64,000 nucleotides of DNA from Aurelia coerulea (taxonomy: Eukaryota > Cnidaria > Scyphozoa > Semaeostomeae > Ulmaridae): the NCBI GenBank assembly GCA_039566865.1, contig CM076961.1:5913501-5977500 (forward strand). The letters are read 5' to 3'. A program made the position numbers and the translations under genes. A model generated the notes under the pieces. That model did no database searches. It was not told the origin of the DNA and was given only the letters and a program-made list of their open reading frames with translations. Below are positions 33,252-45,000 of this stretch, piece by piece (the first letter of the stretch is position 1; each line of letters begins with the position of its first letter).

Positions 33252-36200
33252 ATATACATCAGATTTTCGACGGGAAAAATGGTATATCTAGGAGGAAATA
33301 GTATGAATGCTGATAGATATACGATTTCCTTCGCAATGAAACAAAATGAGAAGCAAACATAACCAAATCAAGAAGTAAATAATAACATAATTAAAGTACT
33401 TTCTGTCCGCATTAGTCTTTAAAAGGGGCACATCCTGAGACAAAAATTACACCTTTTGGTTAGTTGCAAAATCTTGGGGAGCACGTGCCCCCTGTGTCCC
33501 ACTAGTTTCTACGTCTCTGGACTCTCGCTACATCTAATGTAATAAATCTGATGCATATAACGAAATCTGATCTGCTTCATCAAGTGGGCTCGTTATTAGG
33601 CTACATCCATTTTGATATGAACTGAATCATGCATTGCAATTGCAAATAGATATTCTATTACTTCGAGGCAAGCTATGTGCATGATCTCATTCTTCAAACA
33701 TGGCTAATGGGGGCCTTTATTATGTTTGAAGAATGAAAACATTATGCAGGGGCTTTTGCTCCAACCGGAAGGAATACACCTATATAGATATATATATAGA
33801 CATATAGACATATAGGTACATAGGAATCAGGAATGTTGTAACAATGGACATTATTTTTGCACACAATGGAAAGAATCAGCGAAGCATCTGAGATATTTAT
33901 AGGCATTGTTAATGTATACAATCAAAACAATTCTGATATATTTGGGCCAACAATGAATTTTGGCGTAGTTGCCAATTGACATTTCCTCATTAAGTCTAAT
34001 TACTACTTGCTCCTAACATTAATCCAGCTGCCAGCTCATTACAAAGCAATCTTCAAAATTTGACCTCTTTGACCTGGCACACTGCCCTTACTGTTTGAAA
34101 TCTTCAATATCGATAACTTTTAACAAGGGAACCTACCAACCCATCAAGAAACAAGTATGGCACTGTTGTTGTGGCAATTCTTGTCGAGTCGGGATAAAGT
34201 AAACACATTGTCAATATCGTCGGCTTTCCTTTACTTTCACTCAGGGCAGTAGGAAGGAGAAACAAGTGTGGCACTGTTATAGTGACAACTCATGTCAGGA
34301 GAAAGTGAAAATTTGTCAGTTCTTTAGTTTCGCTCATTGCCGTAGGAAGCATCTAAAGCTTGGAGGGGCACGGCATTTCAAGGCAAAGAATGTGATACAT
34401 TGAAGATCAAACATGAATATATTGTGAATCCTGATAGATATCCGATTTCCTTCGCAATAAAACGAAGGGAGGAGTAAACATAACTAAATCACAAAGAAAA
34501 AAATTAACCAGTTTCGCATCAGTCTTGAAAAGGGGCACATCCTGAGACAAAAAGCGCACTTTTTGGTTTGTTGCAAAATCTTGGGGGGCACTTGCCCCCA
34601 GTGTTCCCGGTTCCTACGTCTCTGGTTATCTTTGAAATTTAGATAGATAGGAATCAGCAATGTTGTAACAACTGACATTGCTAGCACACACAATCTAAAC
34701 AATTTTTATGTTTGAAGAATGAAAACATTATGCAGGGGCTTTTGCTCCAACCGGAAGGAATAGACCTATATAGACATATAGATAGGTACATAGGAATCAG
34801 GAATGTTGTAACAATGGGCATTATTTGTGCACACAATCGAAACATCCGTTTTCCTTCACAATGAAACAAAGTGAGAAGTAAGCATAACTAAATCATGAAG
34901 TAAATGATAACAAAATTACACGACTTTCTGTCCGCATCGTTCCTCAAAGGGGGCATATCCTATGACAAAAAGGGCACTTTTGGTTTGTTGCAAAATCTGG
35001 GGGGTCACGTTCCCCCAGTACTCCCGGTTCCTACATCCCTGGTTTCGCTACATCTAATGTAATAGTTCTGATGCATATCAAGAAATCTGGTCTGCTTCAT
35101 CAAGTGGGCTTTTATTGGGCTACTGCCGTTTCAATATAATCTAAATCGTGCATTAAACAGTTACAATTGCGAATAAAAATATTCTTTCATTTGAGGCAAG
35201 CTACGTGCATGACCTCATTCTTCAAACATGGCTAATGGGGGCCTTTAATTATGTTTGAAGAATGAAAACATTATGCAGGGGCTTTTGCTCCAACCGGAAG
35301 GAATACACCTATATAGACATATAGGTACATAGGAATCAGGAATGTTGCAACAATGGGCATTATTTATGCACACAATCGAAACAAGCAACGAAGCATCTGA
35401 GATATTTACATGGCAGTGTTAATGTATACAATCAAAACAATGCCGATATATTTGGGCCAACAATCAATTTTGGCGAAGTTGCCAATTCGAATTTCCTCAT
35501 TAAGGCTAATTACTGCTTGCTGCCAACTCATTACAAAGCAATCTTCAAAATTTGACCTCTTTGACCTGGCACACTGCCCTTACTGTTTGAAATCTTCAAT
35601 ATCAATAACTGTTAGCAAGGGAACCTTACCAACCCATAAAATAGTATCAAGAAACAAATGTGGCACTGTTGTAGTGGCAGTTCTTGACTGCATAAAGTAT
35701 GCAATTTGTAAATATCGTCGGCTATCCTTTAGTTTCACTCAGAGCAGTAGGAAGCATCTTTAACTTGGAGGGGCACGACATTTCAGTGGCACTTTTTTCG
35801 TAAGAAGGGCACTTTGATATACACCAGATTTTTGACGGTAGAAATGTGATATATGGAAAAAAATAGTGTGAACGCTGATAGATATCCGATTTCCTTCAAA
35901 ATGAAACAAAATGAGAAATAAACATAACTAAATCATGAAGTAAATAATAACTAAATGAAACGACTTTCTGTCCGCATCGGTCTTCAAAAGGGGCATATCC
36001 TGAAACAAAAATGGCACTTTTCGGTTTGTTGCAAAATCTGAGAGAGCACGTTCCCCCAGTGCCCCCAGTTCCTACATCTCTGGTTTCGCTACATCTAATG
36101 TAATAATTCTGATGCATATCAAGAAATCTGGCCTGCTTCAGCAAGTGGCCTTTTTATTGGGCTACTGCCATTTCAATAGAAGCTAAATCGTGCATTAAAC

Positions 36201-38432
36201 AGTTGCAATTGCAAATAAATAGTCTAAAATTTTGAGGCAAGCTACGTGCATGATCTCATTCTTCAAACATGGCTAATGGGGGCCTTTAATTATGTTTGAA
36301 GAATGAAAACATTATGCAGGGGCTTTTGCTCCAACCGGAAGGAATAGACCTAGACATATAGACATATAGACATATAGACATATAGACATATAGACATATA
36401 GACATATAGACATATAGACATATAGGTACATAGGAATCAGGAATGTTGTAACAATGGGCATTATTTATGCACACAATCGAAACAATCAGCGAAGCATCTG
36501 AGATATTTATAGGCATTGTTAATGTATACAATCAAAACAATTCTGATATATTTGGGCCAACAATGAACTTTGGCGAAGTTGCAAATTCACATTTCCTCAT
36601 TAAGACTAATTACTACTTGCTCCCAAAATTAATGGAGCTGCCAACTCATTGGAAGGCAATCTTCAAAATTTGACCTCTTTGACCTGGCACACTGCCCTTA
36701 CTGTTTGAAAAATCTTCAATATCGATAACTGTTAACAAGGGAACCTACCAACCCATATAATACTATCAAGAAACAATTGTGGCACTGTTATAGCGGCAAC
36801 TCTTGTCAGGATAAAGTAAACAATTTGTCAATATTGGCGGCCATCCTTTAGTTTCACTCTGGGCAGTAGGAAGCATCTTAAACTTGGAGGGGCACATCAT
36901 TTCAATGGCACTTTTTTCGTAAGAAGGGCACTTTAATATACATCAAATTTTTGACGGTAAAAACATGATATATAGAAGAAAATAGTGTGAATGCTGCTAT
37001 ATCCGATGTTCTTCACAATGAAACAAAATGAGAAGTATACATAACTTGATCACACAGTAAATATAAGCAATGTTAAAGCGACTTTCTGTCCGCATCGGTC
37101 TTCAAAAGGGGCACATCCTGAGGCAAAAGGGCACTTTTTGGTTTATTGATAAAACTTTGGCGGCACGCGCCCCTACTGCCCCCCGGTTCCTACGTCTCTC
37201 GACACTGGCTTTATCTAATGTAATAGTTCTGATGCATATCAAGAAATTTGGTCTGCTTCATCAAGTGGGCTCGTTATTAAGCTACAGCCATTTCGATATA
37301 AACTAAATCGTGCATTGCAATTGCAAATAAATATTCTATTACTTTGAGGCAAACTATGTGCATGATCTCATTCTTCAAACATGGCTAATGGGGGCCTTTA
37401 ATTATGTTTGAAGAATGAAAACATTATGCAGGGGCTTTTTCTCCAACCGGAAGGAATACACCTATATAGACATATAGGTACATAGGAATCAGGAATGTTG
37501 TAACAATGGACATTATTTTTGCACACAATCGAAACAATCAGCGAATCATCTGAGGTATTTTTAGGCATTGTTAATGCATACAATCAAAACAATTCTGATA
37601 TATTTGGGCCAACAATGAACTTTGGCGAAGTTGCCAATTCACATTTCCTCATTAAGGCTGATCACTACTTGCTCCTAACATTAATCCAGCTGCCAACTCA
37701 TTACAAGGCAATTTTCAAAATTTGACCTCTTTGACCTGGCACACTGCCCTTGCTGTTTGAAATCTTCGATATGGATAACTGTTGCCAAGGGAACCAACAA
37801 ACCCATATAATACTATCAAGAAACAAATGTGGCACTGTTATAGTGGCAACTCTTGTCAGGATAAAGTAAACAATTTGTCAGTATTGGCGGCCATCCTTTA
37901 GTTTCACTCTGGGCAGTAGGAAGCATTGTAAACTTGGAGGGGCACGCCCAAGAATGGCACTGTAATATACAACAGATTTTTGACGGGAAAAACGTGATAT
38001 ATAGAAGAAAATAGTACGAGTGCTGATAGATATCCGATTTCCTTCACAATGAAACAAAGTGAGAAGTAAACATAACCAAATCACGAAGTAAATAATAACA
38101 AAATTAAACAACTTTCTGTCCGCATTGGTCTTTAAAAGGGGCACATCCTGAGACAAAAAGGGCACCTTTTGGTCTGTTGCAAAATCTTGGGGGCACGGGC
38201 CACCAGTGCCTCCGTTTCCCTACGTCTTTGGACTCTCGCTACATCTAATGTAATAGTTTTGATGCATATCAAGAAATCTGGTCTGCTTCATCAAGTGGGC
38301 TCGTTATTAGGCTACAGCCATTTCGATATGAACTAAATCGTGCATTGCAATTACAAATAGATATTCTATTGCTTTGAGGCACGCTATGTGCATGATCTCA
38401 TTCTTCAAACATGGCTAATGGGGGCCTTTAAT

Positions 38433-39231
38433 GTCATGCTGGAACCACACAAATACGGACATGTCTTGAACGCCTAAATTAGGCCGTTGCAGCCTCGTCC
38501 GACCGCGGCGGCAGAATTGCTTGTTGTATCCTCATTTATTTTTGATTACAAAAGGGGCTTCGATGTCAGTCAGAAAGAAAGTAACCCACTTCCGTCACGC
38601 TCGTTAAAGCAATTGATTAACGCTTTATATCTGCTAATTGGGACTGAAATAAAGAAAGCGCACAGAAAGCTCATACAAGACAGAAGTTTCTCGCGATCCG
38701 ATAGAAAAATTTGACGTCGGCTTATTTCATCTTAGACAGATTCGACACCATAAGATGGATAAATCACCAAAATGTTTACCCTGACGCAACAACAAATTTA
38801 ACCAGAATTGGCACGTTCTTGACTTCATTAGCAGCTTAATTCTGTTAAAACAATCGTTTTCTAGAACGAACACGTCATTAGCCACTTATTGATAGTATTC
38901 ATTATGCAAATAAGTCAACTTTAGAGGATGATGTAACCGGCGGCCTGCACAGAGTTTAGCGCTCGCAGCATCACCAAAGGTAGAGGGACCCCCTCTAATA
39001 CAGCCACAGATGCAAACGTCGCAGGTGAAGTTGAGAGGAAAGGTGCAGAATCACAGCAAACAATGGTCCCATTGACTAGGGGGAAGGCACGTGATCACAC
39101 TGAACCAAAACATTTTCATGCATACGATTCTGCACAGAGGTTATCTTCGTGCGTGACTGCTTGCCCCAAATTAGACGCCCGCGAATAGCAACAATTGAAA
39201 CGCTCTGTAGGGTTCTGCATAAGTAATTTTG
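38433..39231. other. Unassigned DNA after the array
   Basis: Not related to the array unit. No ORF of interest and no clear repeat. Base composition is more even than in the array. Confidence 0.4.
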
Positions 39232-39425
39232 CCTCCTATCTCTCAACTCAACTCAAACTTCATCTCTACTTTCAACTCAATCACGTAATACTTCTCTACT
39301 CAATCTCTTCTCACAACAACTCACAATTCTACTTGCTACGCCCCCTTCTAATTCTATAAAATACATCGAGCATAACTTCCGTGCTCCTTCACAGTCAATA
39401 ACTTCACAGTCCACTTATTACACAT
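39232..39425 (+). promoter_or_regulatory. G-poor tract followed by TATA-like core
   Basis: 39240-39345 has almost no G on the plus strand (runs of CAACTCAA and TTCTCAC words) and is followed by TATAAAATACATCG at 39355 and repeated TTCACAGTC. This could be a promoter or part of an LTR; LTR boundaries and a target duplication were not found. Confidence 0.25.
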
Positions 39426-39698
39426 GCGCGAACTAAACAGACCAGGGGTAATGACTTTTGATTTTTTTCGTATCATCCTCGCTTGACATAAAGATCAAAA
39501 TCTTGCTTTTCGGGCGATTCTTGTCCTTATACAAGGGGCTTGACTTTCCATTGAAGACGACTTTAGCAGCAACACTCATCTCTCTGACTGTAGCTAAAAA
39601 CAGCATCAACGATCATATTTGGGGTTATGAAGAAATCAACATTCAGATATTCTTATGCTTGCTTAGCTCAGGACAGACTTTGTAATCATCCAAAAAGA

Positions 39699-39800
39699 TC
39701 TTATGTTTATAAGAAACTAAGGTCCAGGGCTGGTAGGCAGTTCCTTAAATTTGTGGGTCATTTTGCTACAGAAAGTTTCTTACGTGTTTCTTATATTTTT
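39699..39800 (+). repeat. Fragment of the TTATAAGAAACT family
   Basis: TTTATAAGAAACTAAGGTCC followed by GGGCTGGTAGGCAGTT matches the start of the copy at 7385-7440. The far end is not found. Confidence 0.5.
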
Positions 39801-40240
39801 AATGGCAGAAGTGTAAAGTTTATTTTGCTTTTTCTAAAGGGCACCCAAAATTACTTAGTAAGATCTCAAAACAAGGTAAATAACATAATTCGCACTCAAA
39901 ATAATGTCCAACCAGTTGCTATAACTCTACGATGTCAAAACATTTTGGAGTGCGATAGGAAAATTAAAACTGTAAATCACAAGAGCTTCTTAGCTTTTTA
40001 AATTCAGGTAGGGTTGTTTCTTAACTTTCGAAAAATTGAACCTAGGGTGCCGGCGGTGGTAATCGGATGCTTAAGGAAAACTAAATATTTTCAAAAGAAA
40101 CTTTAGTCAAAGACAAAAGCCGAAAGTACCAGGTGAATGGACAGGTATTTGGAGTCTTTGGAAATATTTCCCACAATGTTTTGGTTTTTACTTTACCTGC
40201 TTTTCTTTGACAACGATCTTTTTGATACTGATCTTGGTGG

Positions 40241-40296
40241 TGGTTTTCGGACAGTGGAGGTGGTTTTCGGACAGTGGAGGTGGTTTTCGGACAGTG
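40241..40296 (+). repeat. 20-bp tandem repeat, 2.8 copies
   Basis: TGGTTTTCGGACAGTGGAGG repeats perfectly. Confidence 0.95.
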
Positions 40297-40319
40297 AGTT
40301 CGCAATTCAGAATGTGACA

Positions 40320-41701
40320 AGTTAAAAATTGTTTTCTGTTAATACTTGGCAGGTATTCCATCTTTAAACTCCTTTGTTTCATTTTTCTTGCCTTTTTTTT
40401 CTATTCTTGAATGCGAAAACGATGGCTCGACTGTCGGTTCTTGTAATGACATTCTGGAGAGCTCTCGGTACACAAAAGAAAACAATCTAAAAGCTAGGAG
40501 ATGCGTTCGAAAATTGTCGTTTTGATCTCATTACTATTTTTGATTGATGTATGTATAGATATTTATGAATGAAATGTCAAAATCCAAAAAACATTCAAAT
40601 CCGACCTATGTTCCTGCTCCCAAACAACTGATTTATTTGGTGTCCGAAAACCACCGCCATGAATTTTTAAAACCATTCGATATGACATCAGCTGTCCTCC
40701 CTTCGATGAAACTGTTTTAAGATTTTGGCATAATGCTGTGCGTTATTTACATGCTAGACATCCAATTTAAATGATTGTTATATATTTTTGCTACCTTCTG
40801 GGATGGATTCAGAGTTTTGAATCAGGGATTTGATATTCGCAACGACAACTTCTACACTGCCTGCCAAGCACAGCGAAAACAACTTCTTTAGAGTGTTTTA
40901 CATTCATGAAGGCTTTTCGTACAGTTGTCAAGGAGTTTCAGCATTGTAAGTAGCATCGTTTGGGAGCTATTTAAAAAAATCCAATAGGCCCTTTTAAAAT
41001 AGGGCAAGACTCCACTGGTCTCTCGGTCCGGCGTTTGTATGCCCTCCTTTATATCACTTCTATGACTTATGACCTCTGCGCAGTGAACATGATGTAAACA
41101 AAAATTGTTGCTGTTGCTGTTCCTAGGGTACTGCTCGGGTCTTGTGTTGTTCAAAGAACTCCTCTGTGCTGTGCTGAAAGAAATTTGAAGCGGAATCACC
41201 TGGACCAGACGTGAAGGTTTGCACGATTTTTTAACTGTACATGAGAGCTTGACATTTTAGTTTATCGTAATTGGTTGGGATTCCATGCACACAGCTCAGC
41301 TTGCAGTTCAGTGAGAAAGAAGTAAGTCGAAACGAAGTAAGGTTTCATGTAAAAGGGCCTAAACAATCAAACATAAAAATCCGGCTAAAACTAAATACGA
41401 GTCAAACATGCAGCCGTGGAAACTGCCGAGGAAACTATTAGCTAAGAGCTTGCCTGTGAGTCAAATTAGTATGCTCTAAATAGCCAGCAGTAGGTAGTGA
41501 GGTAGCAGCTGTTTTTTATCGCACGAAATACAAGGCTTACATTCCTGCTGGAGAAGAGGAGAAGACAGATAAGTGTGTTGGCATACTGGAAGCTTGCATG
41601 GTGCTCAAAATGACAAATTCGATGGTATGAGATGCTCATATCTGTGCTAGATGATGCCACGTTGGAATTAGAATGGTATTAGACTAAACACTCACAAAGA
41701 A
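40320..41701. other. Region upstream of the PPP1R3 gene
   Basis: Only short frames and no defined mobile element. It probably includes promoter and 5' untranslated sequence of the gene at 41702, but no transcription start, TATA box or 5' intron could be placed with confidence. Confidence 0.4.
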
Positions 41702-42436
41702 ATGTCCTCTTCAAAGAAGACCAGGATATATCAAAAGAGCCTTTCTGTATCAATTACCATGTCAAAAAGTGAACCAACGAGCCCAACAGCAGATAAGAAA
41801 AATGTTCACTTTGCTGAAGGGAAAGATCTTGTCAATGTCAAAACATTTGTTCCAAGCTATGATGACCTGGATGCATTGAGAAAAGTATTTCTCAAGAATG
41901 TTCCTCTTCAAGCAAGAACTAATCTTCAGAATGGTGAATCGGATACAGAAGATGACACAGACCCTCCAGAGAATGAGGTGAAAAGGTTTGGAAAGTTAAA
42001 AGGCTCCACTATGCTGCTGACAGCAAGAAGAACCCTTGTAGAGCATACTTTCAACCAAGAGGCTGCTTGCCTATCAACATGTTACGATCAGTTACAGCCT
42101 GAAGAAATAGAGGAAAGAATTAAAATGCATGAAATTTGCTTAACAGATACTAGATTGAATGGAAGGACTGTAAATGGTTTTATCACAGTCAACAATCTAG
42201 CCTACCATAAAGAAGTCTCCATAAGGCATACATTTGATGATTGGAAAACAGTTAGGGAGGTGCCTGCATATTATATTTCTACCTTTGAAGATGGTGCAAG
42301 AGACAGGTTTGGGTTTTCATTGCCCTTTCCCTCAAAGGATACAGAGATGTACTTTGCATTGAGGTACTCTGTGAATGATAAGGAATATTGGGACAATAAT
42401 TGTGGTAACAACTACAAAATTGTTGATTTCAGCTGA
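41702..42436 (+). CDS. Glycogen-targeting regulatory subunit of protein phosphatase 1 (PPP1R3 family, CBM21)
   Basis: 244 residues in a single exon. Family members bring the PP1 catalytic subunit to glycogen, where it dephosphorylates glycogen synthase and phosphorylase and so favours glycogen storage. Residues 32-37, KKNVHF, form the PP1-docking RVxF-type motif. Residues 40-75 (KDLVNVKTFVPSYDDLDALRKVF in part) are the usual linker, and 78-92 are acidic. Residues about 115-243 are the CBM21 carbohydrate-binding domain: NGFITVNNLAYHKEVSIR, then TFDDWKTV, DRFGFSL, and the glycogen-binding WDNNCGNNY at 230-238. It is shorter than vertebrate PPP1R3B/C (about 285-317 residues), chiefly N-terminally. 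A second ATG at residue 20 (41759) could also be the start; the first is used because the frame is open and continuous. Which PPP1R3 subtype it matches is not decided. No mobile element interrupts it. Confidence 0.93.
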   Translation: MSSSKKTRIYQKSLSVSITMSKSEPTSPTADKKNVHFAEGKDLVNVKTFVPSYDDLDALRKVFLKNVPLQARTNLQNGESDTEDDTDPPENEVKRFGKLKGSTMLLTARRTLVEHTFNQEAACLSTCYDQLQPEEIEERIKMHEICLTDTRLNGRTVNGFITVNNLAYHKEVSIRHTFDDWKTVREVPAYYISTFEDGARDRFGFSLPFPSKDTEMYFALRYSVNDKEYWDNNCGNNYKIVDFS

Positions 42437-44320
42437 AAATCTCTACAAAATCTTTGTTGAGGGTCTACTGTGGTAAAATGAGTGAATTCTTCATGTACAG
42501 ATTTTCTCTCCAGCTACAGTACATCTGTTGGCAGTGTTGGCAAAATATTCATATTCCTGCAAAGCAACCTCCACATGAAATTATTACCTTCTATTGTTTT
42601 GACAATGTTTTCATGGTCAGATTTCAAAAGTGCTACTGAACCATCACACAGCATACTGTATTGTATTACGCACAGTAACAAGAACACAACCAAACATAGA
42701 TTTATTCTTGTAATATGCCCTCCTTTCTTTCCTGCTATTTACATTTTCAATTGTTATTTTTTCTCTTTTTCATCCTGTCTTTTTCCCCTCTTCCATTTTA
42801 TGTCATTCCTCGATGTGTGTGTCTTGCTTCCTGTTTCTTTTTTCCTCTTGCCTCCCTTCCATGTTTCTATCCTTTTTCCTGCCTTTATTCAGCTTGCTCT
42901 TTTCTCCCCTTTCCTTCAAAAACAAACATTACTTCCTGCAAAGCTGCTTGATGGCTTTGGTCACTTTTTCCACCTCTGCTGGAATCACCTCATTGAAGTC
43001 TTGGATGTAGTTTGAACATTTCACAATCTGTCATCTCTTGGCAATCAACTTTGTCTGCTTTACTACAGCCTACACATTTTACCCCTGCAGACCCTACAGT
43101 ATGTGTACTATGGAAGCAAAGATATGAAGGTAGCCTAAAGATGGTACCATTCTCAAAAGATTTTGATAAACCAAGGAGAAAATTAATTGCCATTTGGAAT
43201 TCCAAGCCATTTTACACTGCTTAATTCAACGGAGAACTAAGGACTGAAGACTGAACTGAGCAGTGCTCTTGTCATGCTGATCCCAATCCAGTTCTGTGGT
43301 CCCATATGGAACAGCTTCTGGTTAGCTGCTGCTGCTATCTGAAGAAAATCTTTGCCAATATGGCCCTTGGGAGGCCGAAATTCCCTTGTTCCCTATAGTT
43401 ATTTTTCTGTTTGTTCCCTTGCTTCTTCAAAAGCAAATCAGATGAATTCATCAATTTGTTCCCCACTAACATGATTTTTTAAAGAATTTTTTCCTTGTAC
43501 CATATTTGCTTTGTTCCCATAGCTTAAAAGTTCTTACATTCCCCTTTACCTAAAAACCTCTCTGCTTACTTTGCATATAGACCAATGTTCATGACTATGT
43601 TTGTGTGGTGTTCCTGTTCCTTTGATAATCTGTTTCAAAAATTTGTTTGAAAATTTTGCAAGCAAGGTTGCCAAAATGTTTTCCTGGTCTAATTGATGAT
43701 CTCTTCATTTATTCAACAAAAATTATCCAATGGTTGTGTGATTCTGAGAGGAAGTTGTCCAGGTTTCCATTAAAATACCCCAATTTCAATTTTAAGCCTG
43801 TAGTTTTTTGTTATTTGACTGATGAAGCTTTGGTCCAGTTGGGAACATGCTTCAAACTACATTGTGAAGCATTCCTGTTTATTGATCTGCCAATCCTCAT
43901 TTTTACAGTAAAATTGTGTACATAGAGAAGGCTGTAAATAGCTTGGAATAGTTTACTATTTATAAAGAACTTGACAATTTGATTCATTAATTTCCTTTGT
44001 CAATGTTCAAATGTATGTTTCATGTTTTTTAAATTCATAATAGAGTTTTGAACTTCAGCATAGGTTCCAAATCTCTAAAAATTTTGGTGTAGATTACCTA
44101 TTTCGTTGAAATGATAGGCTCAAAGGAAACTTTAGCTACGTGTTTTTCTCTGTTTTTACCTAGCATCCGAAAGCAGTTTTTAGGGCATTTGAAAATAAAC
44201 TTATCGAAGCAATGTGGTTATAGACATTCAAAAACTATTGCTGGCCATTGCTTTTTTGGGAATTCTTTGACAATCAATTCTTGAATTCTTAAAAGAGAAG
44301 GAAAATCTTCAAATTCTGCG
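42437..44320 (+). other. 3' flank of the PPP1R3 gene, probably including its 3' untranslated region
   Basis: Pyrimidine-rich between 42700 and 42920, with overlapping non-genic frames there. The first clear AATAAA polyadenylation signal after the stop lies at 44194-44199, which would give a long 3' untranslated region; use of that signal is a guess. Confidence 0.35.
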
Positions 44321-44326
44321 AATAGA

Positions 44327-44998
44327 CCGGGTGAGCCAGAAAAAAGTTCCCACTTTCGAAAATTCGTAGCACCACAAGTACTTCATGGATTTGAATGATT
44401 CAAATCCTAGTTAAAGCCAAAAGATCGAAGTATTTCTATAATTGTTCTCGTCTTCTTACGAGCAAAACAAATACAGGTAAATTCAACTTTACAAAAATTT
44501 AATGGCTGCAAAATGATAGGAAATGGCCTAAAAACACTTGATCAAATCGTTACGACTCTCCTCGCACAGAATTATACGCACAGGCGTTTCACCTCTCTCA
44601 AGAGCTAAGTATCTGCTTGAAAATCTATGTCTTAAAACTCAGTTATGTAAGACATAGATTTTCAAACAGATACTAAAGAGTTTCAATTGCATGGCGATAG
44701 ATGTGCAGACGATATCTCTCACCCATGAGAAATTGCATTTTCTCTGTTGTTCTCAGCTAGGAGTCCTTTATGATTTGATCAAGCATTTTAGGCCTTTTTC
44801 AGTCATTTTGCAACCATCGAGTTTTTGTAAACTTGAATTTACCAAATTTTCCAGTGCTCATAAGAAGGCGAGAAAAATCACAAAACTACTTCCATCTTTT
44901 GACTGTCAAGCAAATATTGATTCTTTCCATCCCATTCAGTACTCTTGATCCAATCCAATGAATTTTCAAAAGTGGAAACTTTTTTCTGGCTTACCCGG
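44327..44998. mobile_element. Fold-back element with CCGGGTGAGCCA ends
   Basis: Left end CCGGGTGAGCCAGAAAAAAG is mirrored by CTTTTTTCTGGCTTACCCGG on the right. TA follows the right end; the left flank reads GA. At the centre, 44608-44634 and 44648-44674 are inverse copies (26 of 27) with a 13-base loop. 672 bp. The ends resemble those of 51094-52404. Confidence 0.75.
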
Positions 44999-45000
44999 TA

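Larger units (their letters stand above)
24780..38432 (+). repeat. Tandem array of 13 units, about 1.05 kb each
   Basis: Units start with ATGTTTGAAGAATGA at 24780, 25425 (ATGTCTG), 26494, 27752, 28797, 29836, 30898, 32003, 33722, 34708, 35251, 36292 and 37404. Most end with TCATTCTTCAAACAT, the exact inverse, followed by a 21-22-bp linker GGCTAATGGGGGCCTTTAAT. Lengths: 645, 1069, 1258, 1045, 1039, 1062, 1105, 1719, 986, 543, 1041, 1112 and 1029. Units 1, 9 and 10 are shortened or rearranged; units 3 and 8 are enlarged by insertions. Each unit has a variable ATAGACAT microsatellite near its start. Many also hold a GGGGCACGTGCCCC palindrome. Frames inside are short and shared only by similarity of the units; none looks coding. 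Confidence 0.97.

Noticed and set aside
24780..38432. Reading the array as CRISPR-like or as a gene cluster of short proteins such as MHTIETISEASEIF
   Set aside because: Units are 1 kb long and are not spaced short repeats. The 68-codon frame recurs only because the DNA recurs, and several units have it broken.
42482..43015. 177-codon frame after the PPP1R3 gene
   Set aside because: A pyrimidine-rich strand gives Phe/Leu/Ser/Pro-rich frames in all phases; no domain, and it lies in the probable 3' untranslated region.
43800..43860. CTGATGAAG near 43818 as another hammerhead
   Set aside because: No GAAA after a possible stem II and no stem I partner.
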